Of a stretch of DNA of 64,000 bases, positions 7,765-17,736 are shown one piece after another. The DNA comes from Pararobbsia alpina_A. GTDB lineage: Bacteria; Pseudomonadota; Gammaproteobacteria; Burkholderiales; Burkholderiaceae. A program made the position numbers and the translations under genes. Position 1 is the first letter of the stretch; each line of letters starts with the position of its first letter. The notes under the pieces were generated by a model, which was not told the DNA's origin, ran no database searches, and worked only from the letters and a program-made list of their open reading frames with translations. The DNA lies in NCBI RefSeq assembly GCF_965118125.1, contig NZ_OZ221288.1:2480001-2544000 (forward strand), written 5' to 3'.

Positions 7765-10212
7765 ATGAGCCATACGAACGGGGTGTCTCGACTCGCTCGC
7801 TTTGCCCGGATGGCCGGCGCTGCCGCCGCAGTACTTGTGGCGAGCGTCGGCGTGGTGTTGCCCGCACTCGCCGCGGCAAGCGATGTCGTTGTCGGCACCG
7901 GCGCGCCGACCGCACCGTTGCCGCCGCCTGTGCCAGCCCCGAGCGATGCAACGCCCGTCGACCCGAACACGGCACAACAGCCGACCTTTGCGACGCCGGC
8001 CCCGTCGAACTACCGCGCCGTCAGCGATCACGTGCTGACCACGCGAGACGACACCAACCTCACGCCGACCGGCCGTCGCGCGGTGCTGACCTTCAAGCAG
8101 CTCGGCGCACTCGATCCGTTGCAGCTGCGCGGCGTCGAAGGACAGAACGGCGTGCCGTTCTCCGTGCGCGCCGACGAAGTCGTCACCGCCGCGACGCTGC
8201 ACCTGATCTATACCTACTCGCCTGCGCTGCTTCCCGATATCTCGCATCTGAAGATCATCGTCAATGGCGAGATTGCAGCGACGCTGCCCTTGCCCAAGGC
8301 ACAAGCTGGCATGCTGCTGCAACGCGACGTGCCGATCGAGCCGCGGCTGCTGACCGATTTCAATCACGTCAATATCCAGCTGATCGGACACTACACGAAG
8401 GCGTGCGAAGACCCGGCGAACAGCACGCTGTGGGCGACCGTGAGCAACGAGAGCGCGTTACAGCTCACGTTCCAGAGCCTGCCCTCGCGCGCCGACCTCG
8501 CGCAATTGCCTTTGCCGTTCTTCGATCGGCGCGATGTGCGACGGCTCGAGTTACCGATCGTGATGCCCTCGCAGCCCGACAACGCAATACTCGAATCGGC
8601 GGGCATCGTGTCGTCGTATTTCGGCTCGCTCGCTGGATATCGCGGCGCGTTGTTCCCGGCGATGACGGATCAATTGCCGCCGACGGGCAATGCAGTCGTG
8701 TTCGCGACCGAAGCTGCCAAGCCCGCCAATGTGACGATTCCGGCATTGACCGGGCCGACCTTGTCGATCGTCGAACGCCCGGCCAACGAGCACGGCATGC
8801 TGCTGCTCGTGATGGGTCGTGATGACGAAGAACTCAAGAAGGCCGCGACCGTGCTCGGCATCGGTCAGGCCGCGCTGTCGGGCCCGACAGCGGTGATCAC
8901 GCAGGCCGACGATATCAAGCCGCGTGAGCCCTATGACGCGCCGAACTGGGTGCCGAGCGATCGGCCCGTGCGATTCGGCGAACTGGCGCCGGCGCGTGAT
9001 CTGAGCGTGTCGGGCTACGGCGCCGATGCCGTGCGCATTCCCGTGCGCGTGGCGCCCGATTTGTTCGGCTGGCACAGCCGGGGCGTGCCCATCGATCTCT
9101 GGTATCGCTATACGACGCGTCCCGCGCCCGACAAGTCGTCGCTGAACGTGAGCGTGAACAACGATTTCGTGCAGGCGATCCGGATTCCCGCGCAGTCGAC
9201 GGTGGCCTCGGACATGAGCCGCTGGTTCAGCCGATTCCTGCCCGACCCGTCGACGACCGCTCGACGCACGATCTATATCCCGCCGCATCTGCTCGCGTCG
9301 CAGGCACAGTTGCGGTTTCACTTCTACTACGAGATCCCGAAGACGGGCGAATGCCAGGGCACCTTCGTCGACAACGTCCAGGGCTCAATCGACCCGCGCT
9401 CGACAATCGATCTGTCGGCGTATCCGCACTATATGGCGATGCCCGATCTGGCCGCGTTCTCGACGAGCGGCTTCCCGTTCACGCGAATGGCTGACCTGTC
9501 GCAGACGGCGGTGGTGCTGCCCGACCATCCGAGCAACGTCGACTACAGCATGTATTTCGCGCTGATGGGCCGCATGGGCGATTCGACGGGATATCCCGTG
9601 TCAGGCGTGTCGGTCACGCATGCGGAGGGTGTCGACAAGTTTGCGAACAAGGACCTGATCGTGATCGGCGCGCCGTCGAATCAGCCCTTGTTCGAGCGGT
9701 GGAAACAGTTCATGCCGTACTCGCGCTCCGATCAGGCGAGCACCTTCCCGGTATCCGACATCGCGTTCCGCCTCGTTGATTGGTGGAAGGGCGCAGCGCA
9801 TCAGGAAGTCCCCGCGCCCAAGCGCGGCGATATTTCGCTGACCAACGACAACAGCGGCGCGCTGATGATGGGATTCGAATCGCCGCTCAAGCCCGAACGC
9901 AGCGTCGTCGCGATCGTGATGTCCGACACGAATGCGTCGTACGACATCACGCGCGCGCTGATGGATCCGGATCTCGTGAGCCGCATTCAGGGCGGCCTTG
10001 ATGTGATCCACGGCAAGACGATCACGCCGCTGTCGAACGGCGAGCTGTATTACGTGGGCAGCCTGCCGCCCGTGCAATACCTGCGCTGGGCGATGGCCGA
10101 GCATCCGTGGATGCTGATCATCTGCGGTGTGTTGGCCGCCGTCATTCTGGCCGCATTGATGTACCGGACGCTGCGGGGTATCGCGGCGCGTCGTCTGAAG
10201 GACGGCGCATGA
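7765..10212 (+). CDS. bcsB: Cellulose synthase periplasmic subunit BcsB
   Basis: An 815-residue periplasmic partner of BcsA that guides the nascent glucan. It starts with a signal peptide (hydrophobic MAGAAAAVLVASVGVVLPALA) and then a Pro/Thr-rich segment. The body has alternating carbohydrate-binding and flavodoxin-like modules typical of BcsB. It ends in the single C-terminal anchor LIICGVLAAVILAALMYRTL that packs on BcsA. The start follows the bcsA stop by 3 bp and the stop overlaps the bcsZ ATG. Length and order are as expected for class I bcs operons. Confidence 0.95.
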   Translation: MSHTNGVSRLARFARMAGAAAAVLVASVGVVLPALAAASDVVVGTGAPTAPLPPPVPAPSDATPVDPNTAQQPTFATPAPSNYRAVSDHVLTTRDDTNLTPTGRRAVLTFKQLGALDPLQLRGVEGQNGVPFSVRADEVVTAATLHLIYTYSPALLPDISHLKIIVNGEIAATLPLPKAQAGMLLQRDVPIEPRLLTDFNHVNIQLIGHYTKACEDPANSTLWATVSNESALQLTFQSLPSRADLAQLPLPFFDRRDVRRLELPIVMPSQPDNAILESAGIVSSYFGSLAGYRGALFPAMTDQLPPTGNAVVFATEAAKPANVTIPALTGPTLSIVERPANEHGMLLLVMGRDDEELKKAATVLGIGQAALSGPTAVITQADDIKPREPYDAPNWVPSDRPVRFGELAPARDLSVSGYGADAVRIPVRVAPDLFGWHSRGVPIDLWYRYTTRPAPDKSSLNVSVNNDFVQAIRIPAQSTVASDMSRWFSRFLPDPSTTARRTIYIPPHLLASQAQLRFHFYYEIPKTGECQGTFVDNVQGSIDPRSTIDLSAYPHYMAMPDLAAFSTSGFPFTRMADLSQTAVVLPDHPSNVDYSMYFALMGRMGDSTGYPVSGVSVTHAEGVDKFANKDLIVIGAPSNQPLFERWKQFMPYSRSDQASTFPVSDIAFRLVDWWKGAAHQEVPAPKRGDISLTNDNSGALMMGFESPLKPERSVVAIVMSDTNASYDITRALMDPDLVSRIQGGLDVIHGKTITPLSNGELYYVGSLPPVQYLRWAMAEHPWMLIICGVLAAVILAALMYRTLRGIAARRLKDGA

Positions 10213-11468
10213 CGGGGCGCACGAGGGAGCGCGAGACGGGGTGTGTGAAGGCGCGCACGACGCGGCGCGCGATGGACCGCGTTGCAAGGCGTATCGAGGC
10301 GGGCGTGCCGTTGCGCGCCACTCGACGCGCCATGTGGTCTGCTTGCTGGTCTGCTTGCGCGTGCCTGAGCTTTGCATCCGCGGCAGGACAGGCCGCGCCG
10401 TGCGCGTGGCCGCAATACGACGCTTGGCTTTCGCATATCGTGCAGCCCGACGGGCATGCCGTTGACGCAGATACGCCGCGTCAGCAGACCACGTCAGAAG
10501 GGCAGTCGTATGCGATGTTCTTCGCGTTGGTCGCGAACGATCGGGCCACCTTCGATCGCGCGTTGAATTGGACTCGCCAGAACCTGGCGGGCGGTCAGTT
10601 CGGACCCGACGGCGCGCGCCTGCCTTCATGGCAATGGGGGCGTCGCGACGATGGAAGCTATGGCGTGATCGATCCGAATTCCGCCGCGGATTCCGATGTC
10701 TGGATTGCGTATGACCTGTTTGAAGCCGGGCGCTTATGGAATGACAGCCGTTACACACAGACCGCATTGTCGCTGCTGAGCCAGATCCGCGCGAACGAGA
10801 CGGCCTCGTTGCCGGGTGTCGGGCCAGTGCTGCTGCCCGGGCCGAAGGGCTTTTATCAGAACGGCCTTGCGCGGCTCAATCCGAGCTATACACCGCTGTT
10901 CGTGCTGCGACGGCTCGCGCAGGAAGATCCGCAAGGGCCGTGGACTGCGATGGCAAGCAGCGCGACCGAGATGATCCGGATCGTGTCGCCGCACGGCTAC
11001 GCACCGGATTGGGCCGCCTTTCATGTCGGGCAAGGGTATGTCGTCGATCCGGTGAGCGGGGACACCGGCAGCTACGACGCGATTCGCACGTATTTATGGG
11101 CCGCGCTCACGCCGTCGTCCGATCCATTGGCGCAGCGTCAGCTTGCCGCGCTGGGCGGCATGCGCGCGGCGGCCGACGCGAACGGCACGATACCTGAGCG
11201 CGTCGCAACGACAACGGGGGCCGGGCAAGGCGCCGCTCCTGTCGGATTCTGGGGGGCTTTGTTGCCGTATTTCAACGCCTTGAACGACGCGCAGGCCGTC
11301 ACGCTTGCCGAACATCATCTGGCCAGTGATTTTGGGCGGGCGCGCTATTACGATCGGGCACTGGCCCTGTTCGGCACGGGAGCGGCCGAGCAGCGTTACC
11401 GGTTCGACATTCATGGGCGGCTCGAGCCGCGCTGGGAGGGAGCATGCCAGTCCGTCAACGCGCGCTGA
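10209..11468 (+). CDS. bcsZ: Periplasmic endo-1,4-beta-glucanase BcsZ (GH8)
   Basis: GH8 cellulase that trims or regulates the nascent cellulose. From ATG 10209 it has 419 residues. The catalytic acid lies in TSEGQSYAMFFAL (Glu near 97), and the conserved Asp pair in NSAADSDVWIAYDL (near 161-163). A signal peptide core WSACWSACACLSFASAAGQA lies at about residues 43-62, so the 40 preceding Arg-rich residues are suspicious. The real start may be ATG 10332 or a GTG near 10305, although ATG 10209 overlaps the bcsB stop in a coupling arrangement. The 3' end overlaps bcsC by 25 bp. Confidence 0.93.
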   Translation: MTGRTRERETGCVKARTTRRAMDRVARRIEAGVPLRATRRAMWSACWSACACLSFASAAGQAAPCAWPQYDAWLSHIVQPDGHAVDADTPRQQTTSEGQSYAMFFALVANDRATFDRALNWTRQNLAGGQFGPDGARLPSWQWGRRDDGSYGVIDPNSAADSDVWIAYDLFEAGRLWNDSRYTQTALSLLSQIRANETASLPGVGPVLLPGPKGFYQNGLARLNPSYTPLFVLRRLAQEDPQGPWTAMASSATEMIRIVSPHGYAPDWAAFHVGQGYVVDPVSGDTGSYDAIRTYLWAALTPSSDPLAQRQLAALGGMRAAADANGTIPERVATTTGAGQGAAPVGFWGALLPYFNALNDAQAVTLAEHHLASDFGRARYYDRALALFGTGAAEQRYRFDIHGRLEPRWEGACQSVNAR

Positions 11469-14400
11469 TCGTCGCGGTACTCGCGGCCTTCCAGGCGGGT
11501 GCCGGGTTATCGCAGGTGTACGCCGCCGAGCAGAACGATGCGCTCGCGGTGCTGATCGCCCAAGGGAAATACTGGCAGAACCACAAGCGTGGCGACCTCG
11601 CCGAGCAAGCGTGGCAGAAGGTGCTGCGCATCGATCCGAAACAGCCCGATGCGCTCTATGGCATGGGCATCGTCGAGGTCGACCGCAAGCAGCCCACGCA
11701 GGCGCAGGAATATCTGGTGCAGTTGCGCGATACATCGCCGAACGATCCGCGTATCGACGATCTCGCGAGCCGGCTCGGCGAGAGCACGCCGCGCGGATCG
11801 GCCATTCAGGACGCGCGCAAGCTCGCTGAGCAAGGCCAATCGGCGGCCGCCGTGCAGAAGTATCAGCAAGCGATTACGAACGGCCCCGTGTCGCCCGATG
11901 TCGCGCTCGAGTACTACCAGTCGCTCGGTGCGACGCCGCAGGGCTATGACGAAGCGCGTCGCGGGATGGAAGCGCTCGTCAAAGCGCACCCTGACGAGCC
12001 GCGCTTTGCGCTCGCACTGGCGCAGCATCTGACCTATCGCGAAGCCACGCGCCGCGATGGCATTGCGCAATTGCAGAAGCTTGCGAGCTCGCCCGATGTC
12101 GGACAAGCCGCGCGCACAAGCTGGCGTCAGGCGTTGCTTTGGCTCGGCGGGCGCGCTTCGGATGAGCCGCTCTATCAAGCCTATTTGCAGGCCAATCCGA
12201 ACGATGCGGCCGTCAAGGCGCGCTATGACGCACTGGCCGCACAAGAGGCAAGCGCACGCGAGCGCGCAGCAATCGGCGCGGCGCAAAACGCGCGTGGCCG
12301 GGCGGTGTCCGAGGGCTTCGACGCCGCGAGTCAAAACGATCTGACGACCGCTGAAGCACGGTTTCAAAGCGTGCTCAAAGCCTCGCCCAACGATGGCGAT
12401 GCGTTGGGTGGCATGGGTGTCGTGCGGCTCAAGCAGGAGAAATTTTCTGAGGCCAAGGGCTATCTCGAGCGCGCGATGCAGGCGGGCAATCCGGGACGCT
12501 GGCGCGATGCACTCAAGAGCGCAACTTACTGGAGCGACGTCAGTGAAGGGCTTGGCGCACGCAGCAATGGCGAGATCCCTCAGGCAAAGAGCCTGTTCGA
12601 AAAAGCGATCGCCGTCGACCCGAGCGAAGTCACCGCGCAGAATCTGCTCGGCGAGACATTGCTGAGTTCGGGCGACCCGCGTGCTGCCGAGGCGGCCTAT
12701 CGCATGGTGCTGCGTCGACAGGCCGATAACCCCGATGCGATCCGGGGCCTGGTTGGTGCGCTCGCCGCGCAAGGGCGCGGACAAGAAGCGATGCAGTTCG
12801 CCGACCAGCTGACCGCCGAGCAGCGCGAGAAAGTCGGCGGCATCAACAAGCTCAAGGCACAGGCCGAGCAGTCCGATGCGCGGAACGCTGAGTCACGCGG
12901 TGATCTCGGCACTGCCAGAAGCCTGCTCGAAGATGCGCTGCTCAATGACCCCGAGAACCCGTGGATGCGGCTTGATCTCGGTCGTGTCTATGTGAAGCTC
13001 GGCGCAACGGGCAGTGCACGCAGCCTGATGGATGGCTTGCTGGCTGCTCACCCCGATTCGCCCGACGTGCTTTACGCGGCTGCATTGCTTGCCGCCGAAA
13101 CGAAGGACTGGAACAACGGCTTGCTGTTGCTGCAGCGCGTGCCGCCTGCACAACGTAAGCGCGATATGACGACGCTTCAGCATCGGCTCTGGGTTCACGC
13201 ACAGGCGGATACCGCTGCGGCGCTCGCCGAGCGCGGGCAGACTGCCGCGGCGCGCGCCACGTTGGCCAATGCCGAACCTGTGGCGGGCAGCGATCCCGAG
13301 TTGATCTCGACGCTGGCCAGCGCGTACGCGCAGATCGGCGATACGGGCCATGCCTTGTCGATGATGCGTGCCGTGCTCGCTCAATCGTCACGGCCCGATG
13401 CGGGATTGCTGTTGCAGTACGCCGGCGTGTTGCTCTCGACTCAGCAGGAGACGGAGCTGGTGTCCGTGCTCCAGCGGCTTCAGTCGATGTCGCTGACACC
13501 TGAGCAACGCGAAGGGCTCAGCAACATCAATATGGCCGTCGAGTTGCGTCGTGCCGATGCGTTGCGCGTCAAGGGCGATCTCGCAGGGGCGTTCGACGCG
13601 ATCGCGCCTGCGCTCGCCGTGCGGCCCGACGATCCGGAATTGCAAAGCGCACTGGGCCGCATGTATGCGTCGGCCAATCAGCCGGGGCAAGCGATCAAGT
13701 GCTTCCAGCGTTCACTCGAGGTGCGGCCCAACGATCTCAACACGCTGATGTCCGCGGTCGGCGCGGGCACGGCCAATCACGACTGGTCGACCGCCAATAC
13801 GCTGTTCCAGCAAGCGTTACAGATCGCGCCGAACAATCCGCGCGTACTTGCAACAGGTGGGCGGCTGTATCACGCACAGGGGCGCAACAGGCTCGCGGCC
13901 GAGTATTTTCAGCGATCGCTGATTGCCGAGAGCGCACCTGTGGGCGGCGCGAACGGACCGCTCGACATGCGCCTTGTCGGGCGCGGATGGGATGCGTCGT
14001 TGAGTGGCGGCACCACGCCCGCGCTCAATCCGTTTATCGGTATCCGCGGTCCGGATATGAGCGCGACGCAGACACCGACGCCCGCGCCGAACAACGCGGC
14101 ATATGGTTATCCGGCGGCCGTTCCGGCGCCGGCGCAGGTTCCCGCCGGGGCGGGGTATTCGACGGCTCCTTACTCGACACAGACCATGCCCTACACTCCG
14201 CCACCGGCCCCGCCGGCGCCCTACGTGGCGCCTACGCCGGGTCAGAACTATCAGTTGGGTCCGCGTTCGTCGGTCGACCCGGCGAGCGTCGCGCCGTGGT
14301 CCACCGTGCCGTCGCCGGGCTATGGTCCGGATGCGAACGGCGCATCGGATTCGGGTGGCGGGGATGGCTATCAGGCTTACCCGAACCAGCCCGCCGCGTA

Positions 14401-16576
14401 TTCGCAAGTGCCGGCGAGCGTTGCGTCGCAGGTGCAGGCGACTCAAGCGTATCCGTCGCCGGCACAGACGATGGCGCCTGCGCCGCAGGGGTATCCGAAT
14501 GCGCAGCAGGGCTACCCGAATGCGCCTGGGCAGAACTACGGCCAGTATGGTGCGGGTCAAGCGGCCGCTGCACAGCCGTGGGGTGGCGCGCAGCAGCCGT
14601 ATCCGCAGGCTGCGCAGCAACAGTATCCTCAAGGAGCGCAGCAACAGGCCTATCCGCAGTCGGCACAACAACAGCCGATGGTGCCGGTGCCGAGCGCGCC
14701 GCAACTCGTACCTGCGGCCACGCAAGGTCAGCAGGCGTATGCCCAGCAACAGGCGCAAGGTTATGTGCCAGCGCCTGCGTATCCGGTGCAGCAAGGGTAT
14801 GCGCAGCCGTACGCGCAGGGAAACGGGCAGGGCTATGCGCCGGGCTATGTACCCGGATACGGTCCCGGTTATCCGCAGCAGGGCTATCAGCCGCAGCCCG
14901 CACCATGGCCCGGCCAAGCCGCGCAAGGCTACTATCCGCCGAACCCGGGGTACGCACCGCTGCCGAAGCCGGCGTCGTCGACCAAGACTGCAAAGACATC
15001 GAAGACGAAGAAGCCAGCGCAACCGTATCGTCAGCAGAACGCACCTTACCCGCAATACGTGCAGCAAGGCTATCCGCAGCAGGGGTACGTGCAGCCCGGT
15101 TACGCGCCTGCGTATGCCCAAGGTGGCGGCCAACCGTATCCGCAGCAGCCTTATCCGCAACAAGGCTACGGCGCGTACCCTCAACAGGCCTATGCGCAAC
15201 AGCCGTATCCACAGCAGGCCTATGCGCAGCCGGCGCCTGCTTACTACCCGCAGCAGGCCTATCCGCAGCAACAAGCGCCGGTGCAGTACGTGCCGGCGAA
15301 TTCATCGGCAACCGCCGCGATCGCATCCGCTCTGCCGAACGCCAACACCGGCCCGACGATCCAGGTCGGTGCGCCGCCACCGAACACCGCGGTCAGCGTG
15401 CAGGACGAACTCGACCAGATCAATCGGGAGCAGGCGAGCACCATGAGCGCGGGCCTGAGCTTCCGCAATCGAGAGGGCACCGATGGCTTGTCGACACTGA
15501 CCGATATCGAAACGCCGATCGAAGGCCGTGTGCGAGCGGGAGACGGACATATCGTCGTGCGAGCGACACCCGTGTATCTCGATGGCGGTACGCCCGATGG
15601 GTCGCCCTCGACGCAAAGCGAGTTCGGCACCGGCCTTGCCGTGCCGAGCACGACCGTTGCGCCTGGATCGCAGCATGCGCAAGGCGTCGGCCTGCAGGTC
15701 GGCTATCAGACGCGCTCGTGGACCCTTGCCGTCGGCTCGACGCCGCTCGGCTTCCAGGAAACGAATATCACCGGCGATATCGGCTATCGCGGCACGATCA
15801 ACGACCTCATGTCGTATCAGCTGTCCGCGACACGTCAGCCGGTGACAGACAGCGTGCTGTCGTATGCGGGCACCACCGATCCGCGCTCCGGCGTCAAATG
15901 GGGCGGCGTGATGAGCAGTGGTGCGCGAGCTCAACTGGGTTGGGACGACGGCAGCAACGGCGCGTACGTCTACGGCTCATATAGCTACCTGCAAGGCGAT
16001 AACGTCGAGAACAACACGCGTGCCGAAGGCGGAGGCGGCTTCTACACGCACCTGATCAATGGCTTCGACGAGACGCTGACCGCAGGCGTCAACGCGATGG
16101 TCATGGGGTATGGAAAGAACCTCGGCGGCTTCACGTTCGGGCAGGGTGGCTATTTCAGTCCGCAGACCTACGTCGCGCTCAACTTGCCTGTCGACTACTA
16201 CGGCCGCGACGGCAATCTCGCGTATCGCGTCAACGGATCGATCGGCGTGCAGCACTTCCGTGAGAATTCGGAGCCGTACTTCCCGAGCAACTCCGGATAC
16301 CAGACCGCGGCGGCAAACGCCGGGGCAAACGAAAACCCCGCGCTGACAGCCACGCTACCCGGTCAGTCGAAAACCGGCATCCGCTACAACCTGCTTGGCG
16401 TGCTCGAGTACCAGCTCGCGCCGCAGTTGTTTGTCGGCGGCGTAGGTGGGGTGGACAACGCCACCGACTATCGCCAGTGGTATGCGTCGGTCTATATGCG
16501 TTACGCGTTCACGCGGCAAAGCGGTGCGCAGTTGCTGCCGCCGACACCGCTTGTTTCGCAGTATCCGCAGTACTGA
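11444..16576 (+). CDS. bcsC: Cellulose export outer-membrane protein BcsC with giant Q/P/Y-rich linker
   Basis: A 1710-residue protein with a signal peptide, TPR repeats over about residues 30-860 and a C-terminal BcsC beta-barrel (about 1290-1710, ending FTRQSGAQLLPPTPLVSQYPQY). In the family the TPRs span the periplasm and the barrel is the glucan exit pore. It is much longer than the E. coli homologue (about 1160). The excess is mainly a roughly 400-residue Gln/Pro/Tyr/Gly/Ala linker between TPRs and barrel, with repeated YPQQ, QQGY and YAQP units. The start ATG 11444 has a GGGAGGG site. The frame is continuous, so the linker does not break the protein. Confidence 0.92.
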   Translation: MPVRQRALIVAVLAAFQAGAGLSQVYAAEQNDALAVLIAQGKYWQNHKRGDLAEQAWQKVLRIDPKQPDALYGMGIVEVDRKQPTQAQEYLVQLRDTSPNDPRIDDLASRLGESTPRGSAIQDARKLAEQGQSAAAVQKYQQAITNGPVSPDVALEYYQSLGATPQGYDEARRGMEALVKAHPDEPRFALALAQHLTYREATRRDGIAQLQKLASSPDVGQAARTSWRQALLWLGGRASDEPLYQAYLQANPNDAAVKARYDALAAQEASARERAAIGAAQNARGRAVSEGFDAASQNDLTTAEARFQSVLKASPNDGDALGGMGVVRLKQEKFSEAKGYLERAMQAGNPGRWRDALKSATYWSDVSEGLGARSNGEIPQAKSLFEKAIAVDPSEVTAQNLLGETLLSSGDPRAAEAAYRMVLRRQADNPDAIRGLVGALAAQGRGQEAMQFADQLTAEQREKVGGINKLKAQAEQSDARNAESRGDLGTARSLLEDALLNDPENPWMRLDLGRVYVKLGATGSARSLMDGLLAAHPDSPDVLYAAALLAAETKDWNNGLLLLQRVPPAQRKRDMTTLQHRLWVHAQADTAAALAERGQTAAARATLANAEPVAGSDPELISTLASAYAQIGDTGHALSMMRAVLAQSSRPDAGLLLQYAGVLLSTQQETELVSVLQRLQSMSLTPEQREGLSNINMAVELRRADALRVKGDLAGAFDAIAPALAVRPDDPELQSALGRMYASANQPGQAIKCFQRSLEVRPNDLNTLMSAVGAGTANHDWSTANTLFQQALQIAPNNPRVLATGGRLYHAQGRNRLAAEYFQRSLIAESAPVGGANGPLDMRLVGRGWDASLSGGTTPALNPFIGIRGPDMSATQTPTPAPNNAAYGYPAAVPAPAQVPAGAGYSTAPYSTQTMPYTPPPAPPAPYVAPTPGQNYQLGPRSSVDPASVAPWSTVPSPGYGPDANGASDSGGGDGYQAYPNQPAAYSQVPASVASQVQATQAYPSPAQTMAPAPQGYPNAQQGYPNAPGQNYGQYGAGQAAAAQPWGGAQQPYPQAAQQQYPQGAQQQAYPQSAQQQPMVPVPSAPQLVPAATQGQQAYAQQQAQGYVPAPAYPVQQGYAQPYAQGNGQGYAPGYVPGYGPGYPQQGYQPQPAPWPGQAAQGYYPPNPGYAPLPKPASSTKTAKTSKTKKPAQPYRQQNAPYPQYVQQGYPQQGYVQPGYAPAYAQGGGQPYPQQPYPQQGYGAYPQQAYAQQPYPQQAYAQPAPAYYPQQAYPQQQAPVQYVPANSSATAAIASALPNANTGPTIQVGAPPPNTAVSVQDELDQINREQASTMSAGLSFRNREGTDGLSTLTDIETPIEGRVRAGDGHIVVRATPVYLDGGTPDGSPSTQSEFGTGLAVPSTTVAPGSQHAQGVGLQVGYQTRSWTLAVGSTPLGFQETNITGDIGYRGTINDLMSYQLSATRQPVTDSVLSYAGTTDPRSGVKWGGVMSSGARAQLGWDDGSNGAYVYGSYSYLQGDNVENNTRAEGGGGFYTHLINGFDETLTAGVNAMVMGYGKNLGGFTFGQGGYFSPQTYVALNLPVDYYGRDGNLAYRVNGSIGVQHFRENSEPYFPSNSGYQTAAANAGANENPALTATLPGQSKTGIRYNLLGVLEYQLAPQLFVGGVGGVDNATDYRQWYASVYMRYAFTRQSGAQLLPPTPLVSQYPQY
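14080..15300 (+). repeat. Internal low-complexity repeat tract encoding the BcsC linker
   Basis: Degenerate tandem repeats built on CAG/CAA, CCG, TAT and GCG codons, encoding YPQQ, QQGYPQ, YAQQ and similar units at BcsC residues about 880-1285. The biased composition removes stop codons, so long but meaningless frames are open here on both strands. Such tracts expand and contract easily, so its length is likely to vary among strains. Confidence 0.85.
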
Positions 16577-17085
16577 TGAGGCAGCTACAAGGCGCGATCG
16601 TGCGCGTGGCCACAGGCCTCGTCGTCGTGACGGGCCTCGTGTCATCGAACCTCGTCCACGCTCAAGCACCGCGAAATACTTACGATTCGCTTGTCACCAA
16701 AGTCGACTGGAGTGGCAACGACGCCACACAGAATCAGTCTTCCGTGGGTCAGCTGATCGACGCCGGACGCACAGCCCTTGCGGCTGGCGACGCACAGGCG
16801 GCGTCTGATCAGTTCAATGCGGCACTCAAGCAGGCGCCCGACGACCCTGCTTTGTTGAATAATCTCGCCACGGCACGCGCCATGCTGGGGGACAGCGGCG
16901 GAGCGCTTCAGTTATTGAGGCGCGCCGTTGCGATTGCCCCTGAACGGGAAGACATCCGGGCCAACCTGCGGATTCTTACCGACTGGATGCAACGACAGAC
17001 GCCGGGCCTGACCGACGAGAATGGCGCCGACGCCGACCGGGCAATCAGCCGTCAGGGCGTCACATCCGGCGTGCAACCTTGGTAG
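16576..17085 (+). CDS. Secreted TPR protein of the cellulose operon
   Basis: A 169-residue protein. The signal peptide is MRQLQGAIVRVATGLVVVTG, with probable cleavage after VHA. Two or more TPR units follow (AGDAQAASDQFNAALKQAPD and GDSGGALQLLRRAVAIAPER). The ATG shares its A with the last base of the bcsC stop (TGATG), so it is translationally coupled to bcsC. It is probably a periplasmic helper of the export machinery, perhaps meeting the BcsC TPRs; that role is inferred from position only. I know of no standard gene symbol for it. Confidence 0.8.
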   Translation: MRQLQGAIVRVATGLVVVTGLVSSNLVHAQAPRNTYDSLVTKVDWSGNDATQNQSSVGQLIDAGRTALAAGDAQAASDQFNAALKQAPDDPALLNNLATARAMLGDSGGALQLLRRAVAIAPEREDIRANLRILTDWMQRQTPGLTDENGADADRAISRQGVTSGVQPW

Positions 17086-17116
17086 TTTCGACAAAAAATA
17101 ACATCGAGGGCTGACT

Positions 17117-17644
17117 GTGGCAGGTACGAGTACAACGCTGCGCGCAATGCGGGGCGCAATGGTCAAGGCATGCGTATGCGCGGCGGTCGCATATGGAGCA
17201 TCGACACCGGCACAGGCATTCGAACTGTGCAGCGACGGAGTCTGGCTTGACGGGATGCTGGCGTCGTATCACATCAATCCGCAGAAGCACTTCAACGAAT
17301 TCAATCCGGGGCTCGGACTTGAGTGCTGGGTGAATCACAACTGGGCGCTGACCGCGGGTGGATTCCGCAACTCGCTCGACCGTCCGTCGTGGTATGGCGG
17401 GGGCTTATGGTCGCCCGACTTTCTCACGTGGACTTACGTGCGCGTCGGCGTGATGGCGGGGATTATCTCGGGCTACAACTACGGCGACTGGGGCCTTGGA
17501 CGCAATCACACCGTTGGGCCGGTTGTGGCGCCGATCGTCATGACGAACTATGGGAAGCTGGGGATCAACTTTATTTTGATTCCGCCGATTCCGTCGGATC
17601 AGTTGCCGGCGACGGTGGGGTTTATGTTGAGGTATAAGTTTTAG
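17117..17644 (+). CDS. Small outer-membrane beta-barrel protein, function unknown
   Basis: 175 residues with a signal peptide ending about STPAQAF. The mature part alternates aromatic and polar residues (NHNWALTAGGFRNS, LTWTYVRVGVMAGIISGYNY) and ends FMLRYKF. A terminal Phe after such a strand is typical of outer-membrane barrels. The size resembles PagP/PagL-type barrels, but I cannot align their catalytic residues and do not call it an enzyme. GTG 17117 has GAGGG 6 bp upstream; in-frame ATGs at 17147 and 17159 are alternatives. It lies 31 bp after the TPR gene and is probably the last gene of the bcs unit. Confidence 0.65.
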   Translation: MAGTSTTLRAMRGAMVKACVCAAVAYGASTPAQAFELCSDGVWLDGMLASYHINPQKHFNEFNPGLGLECWVNHNWALTAGGFRNSLDRPSWYGGGLWSPDFLTWTYVRVGVMAGIISGYNYGDWGLGRNHTVGPVVAPIVMTNYGKLGINFILIPPIPSDQLPATVGFMLRYKF

Positions 17645-17736
17645 AGGGGTGTCGGCGCACAATCCCGTGGTCTTGGTGAGGCGTGGCAGATCGTATGCAC
17701 ATCGCGATCTCGCTAGCATCCAACCGTGATGGTCGG

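Noticed and set aside
13699..15984. Long open frames on both strands across the BcsC linker region
   Set aside because: Caused by the repeat composition, which lacks stop codons; translations are Arg/Ala/Gly-rich and shadow the real bcsC frame.
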